In this document: piece by piece, positions 1-6,455 of the stretch
How positions within the stretch are numbered: position 1 is the first letter of the stretch
How the letters are laid out: every line of letters begins with the position of its first letter
Assembly: GCA_016926765.1 (NCBI GenBank)
Contig: JAFGNY010000074.1
Coordinates: 1-8,789 of the forward strand
Source: Bacteroidales bacterium
Lineage (GTDB): Bacteria > Bacteroidota > Bacteroidia > Bacteroidales > FEN-979
Reading direction: 5' to 3'
Length of the DNA: 8,789 nt
Made by a program: the position numbers and the translations under genes
Notes under the pieces: model-generated
The model's database searches: none
The model's input: only the letters and a program-made list of their open reading frames with translations
Told to the model about the DNA's origin: nothing

Positions 1-432
1 AGACCGGAGCAGGAACCAGAGTGTCAGTAACCAGAAGAGGCTTTGCGGGCCGTCGGGCAGGATGAACAATCCGCAGATCACAAACGCGTAAAACGATGCG
101 GAATATAAGAATGCGGCATAGAGTCCGGTCCGGGGATCTTTGATGAGAGAGCCTATTCTAAAGATGATCCAGGTATTGATCGTTCCAAAGACCACGGCTG
201 CCAGGCGAACGAAGAATTCCTGGTCGAGATGCAGGTTCAGGGTGAAAAGCTGGATCACCCATCCTACCATTGGGGGGTGATCAAAATGGCTGAGATCGGG
301 AAAAAGGGCATAGGTCCAATAATAGACCTCATCGTAACCAAACTCGATAAAACCGGCGACAAAGCCGCGTATCAGGGCCGAGATAACCAACAAAATGACC
401 AGAACACGGGTGATGGAGCGCTCTTCGTTCAT
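1..432 (-). CDS. GT39/GT83-like (PMT_2) membrane glycosyltransferase, partial
   Basis: This is the N-terminal 144 codons of an integral-membrane glycosyltransferase; the gene runs off the left edge of the window with no stop. The family (dolichyl-phosphate-mannose mannosyltransferase/ArnT-like, PMT_2 domain) moves sugars from polyprenyl-phosphate carriers onto lipids or proteins at the periplasmic face of the inner membrane. What is visible: a first hydrophobic segment at residues 10-22, then the family's first periplasmic loop with the acidic pair D34-E35 in GYDEVYYW and the HFDHPP motif at 49-54, followed by further membrane segments around 77-92, 104-124 and 131-142, with LPDGPQ between the last two. 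The ATG overlaps the TGA of the upstream PHP-domain gene (ATGA, 432-429), so the two are very probably translationally coupled and cotranscribed. The acceptor substrate cannot be told from this fragment. The family call is firm; the exact subfamily is not. Confidence 0.88.
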   Translation of the reverse strand, partial: MNEERSITRVLVILLVISALIRGFVAGFIEFGYDEVYYWTYALFPDLSHFDHPPMVGWVIQLFTLNLHLDQEFFVRLAAVVFGTINTWIIFRIGSLIKDPRTGLYAAFLYSASFYAFVICGLFILPDGPQSLFWLLTLWFLLRS

Positions 433-1667
433 TGGTCTGTTTGTTTAAATTTCTTTTTTCTCCACTGGTACCGGATGATCAGCCAAAGGCCCACTGCAAG
501 AGAGCCCAACATCATGACCCGGAAAATCCAGGTGCGTTCCCAGTTGATTTTGGCTGTAAGATAGTTGGTAGGGGGATCCCCGTTGTACCGGAACACAGGA
601 TTCAGGTAGAAAATCGTTCCGGGATGCCCGTATTGGCTGAAAAAGACAATATCGGTACGGATATAAGTATCTTCGGGCTGAAGCTTATACCATGCGGCAT
701 CCGTGAGGTACAGCACCTTTCGGGCCTTTCCTCCCTGTCCGATAAAGGTGAACTTCATCGCTGTGGTATCCGTTTTAATCCACAGGGTATCATGCTGGAT
801 GTTTACCTCCGTCACCTTTGGGATCATGGTTGAACGGATCTCCTTTTCATCAAACGGCTCGTTTTCCCGCATATAAATATCCGCTCCGAAGGCATTTCCC
901 GATTTAAGGTTCTCCAGCATATCGGTGCGGTTCACTGTAGGTGAGTTGATGAAGGTACACCGCCGGCCAACCACATACGGATCAAAGATATCGTGACCAT
1001 CATCGTCTCCTTCAATATAAACCGGCCTGCCTGCCGAGAGTGCAGCATCCCACTGCTGGAAAGAGTTCCAGTTGTTATCAAGCACCTCAATCAGATCGTA
1101 GTTGGAGAGGTACTTCATATCCTCAAGGGAGTAGCCATTTTCCCAGTCGGGGTGTGCAATGGTAACAATCTCGCTGGTGGGGCGAAGCAAATTGATGATA
1201 TGTTGTTTGTGGTTGATATTCTGAACCAGAGAATAATCAAACCACAATACCTTTTTCGCTCCCAGCAGCATCTGGTGTTTTTTCCGGATCCCAAATCCAT
1301 GTTCGTATACTGGAATGTAGTATGGGGAATCTTTCTGGAATTCGGTGATATGCTGGTAGTGGGACAGTGCACAAACCGAATACCCCAACCGTTTGTACTG
1401 TTCATAACACTCCTCCTCCGTTCCTTTTCCGGCCGTGATTCCCGCCCACCGTCTGGTATGAAAATGAAAATTTGCCCGGCGCCAGTGGTTGGTGTCAAGG
1501 TTTTGGTAAGGATTATACCACATCTCACCGGAAAAGGGTTCCGGCTCCTGAAAATGGTAAATCGGGGCAAGGAAATAGATCACGAGCTCGATCAGCAGAA
1601 TCACACCTGCAATCCAGAGGACCAGTTTCAGGAATCGTTTCAGAATGTTCGATCCATCTCTCTTCAT
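429..1667 (-). CDS. Membrane-anchored PHP-domain (CehA/McbA-like) metallohydrolase
   Basis: This 412-residue protein has a membrane segment near each end (about 11-34 and 381-399) and a PHP-type metal-dependent hydrolase domain between them. Lys/Arg residues before the first segment and the RKKKFK cluster after the second put both ends in the cytoplasm and the catalytic domain in the periplasm. The PHP ligand pattern is visible: HxH at H68/H70 (NFHFHT), H103 (SHYQH), E122 and H131 (VYEHG...KKH), H172 (IAHPDW) and D-x-H at D223/H225 (DDDGHD). A beta-rich C-terminal domain follows (about 285-370, with TYIR and LNPVFR). PHP proteins hydrolyse phosphoesters or similar bonds; the substrate here is unknown. 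An upstream GTG at 1703 would add 12 residues, but a promoter -7 box lies next to it and leaves it outside the mRNA, so ATG 1667 is preferred. Its stop overlaps the glycosyltransferase start, which suggests shared work on a periplasmic glycan or lipid carrier (inference). Confidence 0.85.
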   Translation of the reverse strand: MKRDGSNILKRFLKLVLWIAGVILLIELVIYFLAPIYHFQEPEPFSGEMWYNPYQNLDTNHWRRANFHFHTRRWAGITAGKGTEEECYEQYKRLGYSVCALSHYQHITEFQKDSPYYIPVYEHGFGIRKKHQMLLGAKKVLWFDYSLVQNINHKQHIINLLRPTSEIVTIAHPDWENGYSLEDMKYLSNYDLIEVLDNNWNSFQQWDAALSAGRPVYIEGDDDGHDIFDPYVVGRRCTFINSPTVNRTDMLENLKSGNAFGADIYMRENEPFDEKEIRSTMIPKVTEVNIQHDTLWIKTDTTAMKFTFIGQGGKARKVLYLTDAAWYKLQPEDTYIRTDIVFFSQYGHPGTIFYLNPVFRYNGDPPTNYLTAKINWERTWIFRVMMLGSLAVGLWLIIRYQWRKKKFKQTDQ

Positions 1668-1691
1668 GAAATTCACTGCACTTTCAGAGGC

Positions 1692-1720
1692 CAAAGTTAA
1701 CACTATTCATAACAGAACCA
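1692..1720 (-). promoter_or_regulatory. Predicted promoter for PHP/glycosyltransferase operon
   Basis: On the minus strand, TAACTTTG at 1699-1692 matches the Bacteroidota -7 consensus TAnnTTTG exactly. A -33 TTG is not clean; the best candidate is TGG at 1720-1718, 18 bases upstream. Transcription would begin near 1686, giving a leader of about 18-20 bases before ATG 1667. The box lies in the 97-base gap after the patatin gene's stop, where no hairpin terminator is visible, so read-through from upstream may also contribute. Confidence 0.55.
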
Positions 1721-1749
1721 TTTCAGCATCTTACCATCGCACCATTTCA
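1717..1749 (-). repeat. 9-base direct repeat TGAAATGGT upstream of the PHP gene
   Basis: TGAAATGGT (minus strand) occurs at 1749-1741 and again at 1725-1717, 24 bases apart, and a third partial copy ATGGT lies at 1737-1733. The nearer copy covers the -33 region of the predicted promoter. It could be an operator for a regulator of the PHP/glycosyltransferase operon, but two 9-base copies are weak evidence. Confidence 0.35.
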
Positions 1750-1764
1750 CTTCCCGCTTCTCTC

Positions 1765-4017
1765 TTAAAACCAGAATCCCAGGTTCAGAAAGAGCATCGG
1801 ACCTGGATTGACGTTGGATCCCATCAGTGTAAGTTCAATAGGGCCTATGAAGCTGGAATAGCTGTATGTCACCCCATAGCCAATCATGAAGTTTCTCCCC
1901 TGGAAGAGGTCACCGACACTCATCTCACTCCCGCCGACATCGGTACGCAGGGTGATGTAATTCTTTTTGAAGACATTGTACTGCAGCTTGAGTCTGCCAA
2001 CCAGGGTATAGCTGCCATAGTTCTGAACGAACTGTGCTCCGGTGAAATCGAGAAACGTCTCAACATAGTTCCGGGTATTTAATCCTCCCAGTGCAAAGAG
2101 GTGCTGGACAGGTGGGAAGTCAGATTGTTTCAGCGTTCCTCCTGCAAAAATGCCAGGCCGGAGGGTAAATCTCTTTGAGAGAGGAATACTTTGGATATAC
2201 TTCAGGTAAATGATAGCCGAATTGGTGAAGATATCCTTGACCCAGTTCCCCGAAAGCGGCATCACATACTCGGCACGCAGCGTAGCCAGAAATCCCCGTG
2301 TCGGGAAATTAGCATCATCACGTGTATCGGCATTGATGGAAACGAACGGAGTTCCGTAACTGCTGAAGTTGTTGTATTTGCTGATCGATGTGTCAACAGT
2401 CACATCCTGCCTGAACCGGAAATACTCATAATCGAACCCCGCACGTATGTTGTACATGTTCAGGAACATCGAGTTGAAGAAGAGGGATGCCTTGAAGTTG
2501 GTGAAACTAAGCTGATCCATTTTCACATCCTTGTCGTAGATGTTGAACTTAAAGGAGTACAGATCGGCTATCACACCAAGTCCCGCTTTGCCGTTCAAAC
2601 CAACCAGGTAAAGAACCTTAAGCCTGGGGTTCACCCCCAAGGTGAGATTGGCGTAAAGCTTGGTGTTCTTTCCAAGCAGGTTCCTGAATGCTCCGTTGAG
2701 GATGAGGCTCCCGTTGTAGTCGTTGTCGAAATGGATGCCGGCCGACAGGATCCCGGGTGCGGCCTCTGTCACATTGATGATGAGATCGGGAGGAGATTTG
2801 GTGTTATCCATCTCATAGGAAACACGGTCGAAATAGTTTGACCCGTAAATAAAGTTGATGATGGTTTCAAGATCCCTGATCGCAATGCGATGTCCCTTTA
2901 TTTCCTTAAAAAAGGTGTAGAAATAGTTGTCTGGAGTCCGTTGATTCCCCTGGAAACGGATACGCTCAAACTCCAGGGAGTCGAGAGGCTGCGTTTCATA
3001 CTTTTTAAGAGGTTTGAATTCCAGCGCATTCAGTGAATCAGCCAGTGCTTTAATTTCGTCGTAATGTGCCCGTGCAACCCTCTCCCCCTCCGCTATGATG
3101 GAGTCATAGTCATCAAAGTCCATCATCCCATAATTGAGTTTGATACGAACCGAAATGTCGGTCAGGCTGTCGCCAACCTGGTTGGCTTCAATCGCAGGGA
3201 ATGAAGTGATCTGGTTCAGGATGGCTGTGATGGTATTCAGTTGTTCCTTTTTTGAATATAATCCCTGCTGAACGTCTCCTCCTATGATAATCTCGGCTCC
3301 CATCTCCTTGACCTGCTTCACCGGGTAGTTATTCACCACACCGCCGTCTACGAGGTAATATCCCATATACTCAATCGGGGCAAAATACCCGGGGATCGAC
3401 ATACTTGCCCGAACTGCCTTGGGAAGATAGCCCTTGTCGAGAACAATGGCATCCCCGGTGAGAAGATCCGTTCCCATACAAAGGAATGGGGTTTGAAAAT
3501 CATGAAAGGAGTAGGTTCTGTATGCCGGTGAAAAATAGTGATTCAGCAGCATATCAACCTGCTGGCCCTGGTAAAATGCATTACCCAGACTGATCTTCCG
3601 GTTACGGATAGGAACAGATAAAATGGATCGTTCCCCGAACTCCTTCTCATCATATGACACATATTTTCTGGGCATTTTGTCGGTAAGCAGACTGCTCCAG
3701 TTCTGTTCCCGGATCATTTTCGCAATTGAATCCGGATGGTATCCGATGGCATAAAGCCCTCCCATGATACTTCCGATGCTGGATCCTCCAATATAATCTA
3801 CCTGTAAGCCGGTTTCCTGCAACACTTTCAGCAACCCGATATAAGCAAACCCTTTGGCACCGCCGCCACTGAGGACAAGCCCTACAGTGGGGCGCTTTGC
3901 CTTTTCAACCCCGGCCGGCGGATCTTCGGCATAAGTTTTCATCTGAGGCAATAGTATGGCCAGAACCACGAACAACAGGGTGATTGGCAGTAAGGGAAAA
4001 GGTTGAAACCTGGTCAT
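1765..4017 (-). CDS. Patatin-like phospholipase fused to POTRA and outer-membrane beta-barrel (type Vd-like)
   Basis: This 750-residue protein has a signal peptide (about 1-30), a patatin lipase domain, one POTRA-like domain and a C-terminal Omp85-type barrel, the layout of type Vd autotransporters such as PlpD. Patatin motifs are complete: oxyanion loop SGGGAKG at 50-56, nucleophile elbow GSSIG with Ser80, and DGG with catalytic Asp224. The POTRA-like part is about 347-419, containing IRFQGN and ending NVTEAAPG. The barrel fills about 424-750 and ends in GFWF, an aromatic outer-membrane insertion signal. The family hydrolyses acyl esters of phospholipids; here the lipase is likely periplasmic or surface exposed. 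The loop-6 motif of Omp85 barrels, normally VRGY-like, reads TRNY at 648-651, keeping the Arg but not the Gly. An upstream in-frame TTG at 4065 lies inside the -7 box, so ATG 4017, which directly starts the signal peptide, is chosen. It is probably a separate transcription unit from the kinase/regulator pair. Confidence 0.92.
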   Translation of the reverse strand: MTRFQPFPLLPITLLFVVLAILLPQMKTYAEDPPAGVEKAKRPTVGLVLSGGGAKGFAYIGLLKVLQETGLQVDYIGGSSIGSIMGGLYAIGYHPDSIAKMIREQNWSSLLTDKMPRKYVSYDEKEFGERSILSVPIRNRKISLGNAFYQGQQVDMLLNHYFSPAYRTYSFHDFQTPFLCMGTDLLTGDAIVLDKGYLPKAVRASMSIPGYFAPIEYMGYYLVDGGVVNNYPVKQVKEMGAEIIIGGDVQQGLYSKKEQLNTITAILNQITSFPAIEANQVGDSLTDISVRIKLNYGMMDFDDYDSIIAEGERVARAHYDEIKALADSLNALEFKPLKKYETQPLDSLEFERIRFQGNQRTPDNYFYTFFKEIKGHRIAIRDLETIINFIYGSNYFDRVSYEMDNTKSPPDLIINVTEAAPGILSAGIHFDNDYNGSLILNGAFRNLLGKNTKLYANLTLGVNPRLKVLYLVGLNGKAGLGVIADLYSFKFNIYDKDVKMDQLSFTNFKASLFFNSMFLNMYNIRAGFDYEYFRFRQDVTVDTSISKYNNFSSYGTPFVSINADTRDDANFPTRGFLATLRAEYVMPLSGNWVKDIFTNSAIIYLKYIQSIPLSKRFTLRPGIFAGGTLKQSDFPPVQHLFALGGLNTRNYVETFLDFTGAQFVQNYGSYTLVGRLKLQYNVFKKNYITLRTDVGGSEMSVGDLFQGRNFMIGYGVTYSYSSFIGPIELTLMGSNVNPGPMLFLNLGFWF

Positions 4018-4062
4018 AAGAGGGTGATTAAAAATCTGAGGTTCTTCCGGAATATACCAGAG

Positions 4063-4092
4063 CAAAGATAAGGGATATCTTTCTCGTTTGAA
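4063..4092 (-). promoter_or_regulatory. Predicted promoter for the patatin-barrel gene
   Basis: TATCTTTG at 4070-4063 (minus strand) is an exact match to the Bacteroidota -7 box TAnnTTTG. At 19-base spacing the -33 position reads TTC (4092-4090), one mismatch from TTG. Transcription would start near 4057, about 40 bases before ATG 4017. The 118-base gap between the response-regulator stop and this gene holds this promoter and little else; an imperfect inverted repeat TTGAA/TTCAA near 4105-4088 has no T-run. Confidence 0.6.
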
Positions 4093-4135
4093 GGGGGAGG
4101 TTCAAGGAACAAGTGAAAGTCAGTGATCGTCCAGC

Positions 4136-4828
4136 TCACCCCACTAAAAACAGATACCCTTTCCCCTTAAGTGTTACGATCTCGATCGAGGGATCTTCGG
4201 AGAAGTAGTTTCGGAGCTTCCGGATGTAGACATCCAGGGTGCGGGAATTAAAGAAAGAATCGTCACCCCACACGCTCATCAGCAGCTGTTTCCGGTCGGT
4301 GCTTTGGTTGCGGTATGCCACCAGGATATTCAGCACCTCTATGTCGCGCTGAGAGAGTTTGATGCTTTGAGAGGGGGATACCAGTTCATATCTTCGGGGA
4401 TAGAGGAGATAACTCCCCAGACGGATCTCCTCAGGCTGCTCCCGGGAAACGTTTCTGATACCTTCTTTCAGTTTCAGCAGGTTGTGGATCCTGACGATCA
4501 GCTCTTCCATGCTGAAAGGCTTTCGGATGTAGTCATTCCCACCGGCTTCGAAGCCTTTCACCAGGTCGGCCGTTTCGGTTTTGGCAGTCAGAAAAATGAT
4601 CGGAAGGTGAGGGTGCTGTTTCCGGATCTGAGCGCACAGGGTGAATCCGTCCACGTTTGGCAGCATGATGTCAAGCACGCAGATATCGGGCCTGAAGCTG
4701 CTGAATGTCCTCAGCACAGTGGCTCCGTCGGTGCGCCACTCCACCTCAAAGTCCTGTCTCTGCAATGTCTCCATGACGATTTTTCCCAGGGAAGTCTCAT
4801 CTTCTATGTACAGGACCTTCTTCTTCAT
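4136..4828 (-). CDS. OmpR/PhoB-family response regulator (RprY-like)
   Basis: This 230-residue DNA-binding regulator takes a phosphoryl group from the kinase encoded just upstream. The receiver domain spans about 3-117: acidic pair E9/D10, phospho-acceptor D53 (VLDIMLP), T81 and K103 (IRKPFS), all the conserved residues. A winged-helix effector domain (about 133-229) follows, with LSQRDIEVL, the recognition-helix region RTLDVYIRKLR and the terminal hairpin LKGKGYLFLV. Regulators of this family bind pairs of direct repeats spaced about 10-11 bases, which matches the TTAACCTT array at 6352-6390. The ATG overlaps the kinase TGA (ATGA, 4828-4825), so the pair is translationally coupled. Resemblance to Bacteroides RprY is at the level of family and partner; orthology is not shown. 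Length and domain order are normal, with no sign of truncation. Confidence 0.95.
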   Translation of the reverse strand: MKKKVLYIEDETSLGKIVMETLQRQDFEVEWRTDGATVLRTFSSFRPDICVLDIMLPNVDGFTLCAQIRKQHPHLPIIFLTAKTETADLVKGFEAGGNDYIRKPFSMEELIVRIHNLLKLKEGIRNVSREQPEEIRLGSYLLYPRRYELVSPSQSIKLSQRDIEVLNILVAYRNQSTDRKQLLMSVWGDDSFFNSRTLDVYIRKLRNYFSEDPSIEIVTLKGKGYLFLVG

Positions 4829-6249
4829 GGCGCCGGATGCGGAAAAGTAAGAATAAACCTGACTCCTCCCTCTTTCATGTTTTCTGCGCGGATGGAGCCT
4901 CCGTGCAGTTTCATGATCATGGAGGCATAACTCAGTCCCAGTCCGTACCCTTTCACATTATGGAAGTCTCCCCCGGGAACACGGAAAAACCTGTCAAACA
5001 CCCTTCCGATGTATTCTTCCGGTATCCCGGGTCCGTTATCGGCAACGCTTAGAGATATCCCCCTGGCCTCCCTGCCGATGGTGATCACGATTTGCGGATG
5101 CTCTCCTCCGTAGTTCATGCAATTTTCCAGGAGATTAACCAGAACTCCCTCCAGGTGAAGCCTGTCGCCGATAATATGATCCGGTCCACTTTCCTGCATC
5201 ACGGCAACTGTCCCTCCCAGGTCATCCAAGCGCGATCGCAGCATTCCAATGACCTCATCTGTCAGGTTCAGCAGACTAATTCTTTCTTTGCCGATTGTCA
5301 GGATGCCGTTATCGTACATCGATGAATTCAGTACCTGGCCCACCAGATTCTCCAACCGGTCCATCTCCCGTATAGCCAACTCAAGATATTCGGATGAAGT
5401 AGCCGGATCGTTTTCAGGGTTGAATTTTTTCAAGGCTTCCAGGGCAACTTTCACCGTGGCAACCGGCGTCTTCAGTTCATGGGTGATGTTCGATAAAAAG
5501 TCGCTGCGGATATGGTTGAGCTGGATCTGGCTTTTCAGGCTGCGGAAGGCGATGACAAATGACAGACCTGTGAGAATCAGCAGAAAAAGAGCAAAGAGGA
5601 TGGAAGGGATCATCTGCTTGAAAATCAACCGGAAAGGATTGCTGATGGTTGCCCCCAGGGTGTATCCGTTGGCGGGGAATTCATAATAGAATCTGCCGGG
5701 TGTAAGGATTTTCGTTTGCCAGGGAGGGGTGTCAGTGGTCCATCTGATCCTGATGGAAGGATCTACTTCACGGATTGTCCCGGCAAACACCTGTTTCAGC
5801 CGGCCGGTATCATGCATGATCACGGTCTGGCGCATGAATCCTCCTGTTGGAGAAAGGGAGTCTTCAATCCGTTCTACAAACAGTTTCATCCCCTGCAGGA
5901 TGATCTGTTCATTGGATTGAAGGGAATAATATCTCGCCTGTTTATTCCTCCCGGGAATTCCGGTTCCGTTCCATCTTGCAGCATCCACAGGAAATGAATC
6001 CAGTGTAATGTTCATCGTCAGACGTCGATAAGAGGTATCGTTCAACATCGGGTTCAACACCTTTACCACAAGGAGTGAATCCATCACGGTAACACCAGAG
6101 TCCCTGAAACGTCTCGAGAATTCCTGGTCCACCCGGTCCCGCTCCTTCACATAAACCGACCACACCCATTGACCCACAAACAAGGTCAGGACGATCTGAC
6201 TGATGATCATCAGTAATCGAATCAGAGTAAGGTTCTTTGTAGTTTTCAA
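4825..6249 (-). CDS. Sensor histidine kinase (RprX-like), TTG start
   Basis: This 474-residue inner-membrane kinase senses an unknown periplasmic signal and phosphorylates the adjoining regulator. TM1 is about 9-30, a roughly 180-residue periplasmic domain of no family I recognise follows, and TM2 is about 213-235. There is no HAMP domain: TM2 joins the dimerisation helix through a short linker. Phospho-acceptor His257 lies in NITHELKTP; ATP-binding boxes follow: N box LLENCMNYG (N376), G1 DNGPGIP (404-410), F box FDRFF (418-422) and G2 GYGLGL (434-439). The start appears to be TTG at 6249. An in-frame TGA lies only nine bases upstream of it, and the next ATG (6210) would remove the lysine/arginine-rich N-terminus that orients TM1. 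It is divergent from the GLPGLI gene, with which it shares the regulatory region, so autoregulation is plausible. The kinase call is firm; the start is probable. Confidence 0.94.
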   Translation of the reverse strand: MKTTKNLTLIRLLMIISQIVLTLFVGQWVWSVYVKERDRVDQEFSRRFRDSGVTVMDSLLVVKVLNPMLNDTSYRRLTMNITLDSFPVDAARWNGTGIPGRNKQARYYSLQSNEQIILQGMKLFVERIEDSLSPTGGFMRQTVIMHDTGRLKQVFAGTIREVDPSIRIRWTTDTPPWQTKILTPGRFYYEFPANGYTLGATISNPFRLIFKQMIPSILFALFLLILTGLSFVIAFRSLKSQIQLNHIRSDFLSNITHELKTPVATVKVALEALKKFNPENDPATSSEYLELAIREMDRLENLVGQVLNSSMYDNGILTIGKERISLLNLTDEVIGMLRSRLDDLGGTVAVMQESGPDHIIGDRLHLEGVLVNLLENCMNYGGEHPQIVITIGREARGISLSVADNGPGIPEEYIGRVFDRFFRVPGGDFHNVKGYGLGLSYASMIMKLHGGSIRAENMKEGGVRFILTFPHPAP

Positions 6250-6257
6250 TGATAAAA

Positions 6258-6302
6258 ATCAGTGTTTATCCGTGTTAACGAAGGTATCCGTGTGATCTGT
6301 GT
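6258..6302 (-). repeat. Four-copy ACACNGAT array in the kinase leader
   Basis: Read on the minus strand, ACACAGAT (6302-6295), ACACGGAT (6293-6286), ACACGGAT (6275-6268) and ACACTGAT (6265-6258) share seven of eight positions, with starts 9, 18 and 10 bases apart; a decayed fifth unit would fit the 18-base gap. The array fills most of the segment between the kinase -7 box and its TTG start, so it would be in the 5' leader RNA. It could be a protein-binding site, an RNA element, or a copy of a dispersed intergenic repeat. I cannot choose among these from one copy. Confidence 0.7.
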
Positions 6303-6315
6303 TCCATTTACATTG

Positions 6316-6323
6316 CAAAATTA
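6316..6323 (-). promoter_or_regulatory. Predicted -7 box for the kinase/regulator operon
   Basis: TAATTTTG at 6323-6316 on the minus strand matches TAnnTTTG. No convincing -33 TTG is seen 17-21 bases upstream, as would suit a promoter that needs an activator. Transcription would start near 6310, leaving a leader of about 60 bases that contains the ACACNGAT array. It faces away from the promoter of the GLPGLI gene. Confidence 0.5.
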
Positions 6324-6351
6324 ACCCAAACTCCGAATAATCTGCTTCCCG

Positions 6352-6390
6352 TTAACCTTAATTAACCTTGATTAGCTGATCGTTAACTTT
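6352..6390. promoter_or_regulatory. Phased direct-repeat operator, likely for the OmpR-family regulator
   Basis: On the plus strand TTAACCTT occurs at 6352-6359 and 6362-6369, a degenerate TTAGCTGA at 6372-6379, and TTAACTTT at 6383-6390. Starts are 10, 10 and 11 bases apart, so all units face the same side of the helix, the arrangement OmpR/PhoB-type dimers bind. The array lies at about -33 to -71 from the predicted GLPGLI transcript start, its last unit covering the -33 position, and about 40-80 bases upstream of the kinase transcript start. It could therefore serve both divergent promoters. Which protein binds is inferred from proximity only. Confidence 0.55.
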
Positions 6391-6417
6391 CCGGTGCGTT
6401 TTCTCCCTGTACTTTTG
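6388..6417 (+). promoter_or_regulatory. Predicted promoter for GLPGLI/outer-membrane-barrel operon
   Basis: TACTTTTG at 6410-6417 matches the TAnnTTTG -7 box. At 19-base spacing the -33 position reads TTT (6388-6390), one mismatch from TTG, and is part of the last TTAACTTT repeat. Transcription would begin near 6423, giving an A-rich leader of about 33 bases before ATG 6456, as is common in Bacteroidota, without a Shine-Dalgarno sequence. Confidence 0.6.
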
Positions 6418-6455
6418 GCTGCAAAACATCAACCCAAAAACAAAACCATTAAAAG

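Noticed and set aside
993..1700. Plus-strand open frame of about 235 codons opposite the PHP gene
   Set aside because: It is an antisense shadow of a gene with clear PHP motifs; its translation has no recognisable family.
4088..4105. Imperfect inverted repeat TTGAA/TTCAA after the response-regulator gene
   Set aside because: The stem is only five base pairs with an eight-base loop and no T-run, so it is not supportable as a terminator.
5525..5560. HAMP domain between TM2 and the kinase core
   Set aside because: Only about ten residues separate TM2 from the dimerisation helix, too few for a HAMP domain.
6321..6327. Additional TTAACCC upstream of the phased repeats as a fifth operator unit
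   Set aside because: It lies 31 bases from the next unit, which is in phase, but it overlaps the kinase -7 box, whose TTAA explains the match.
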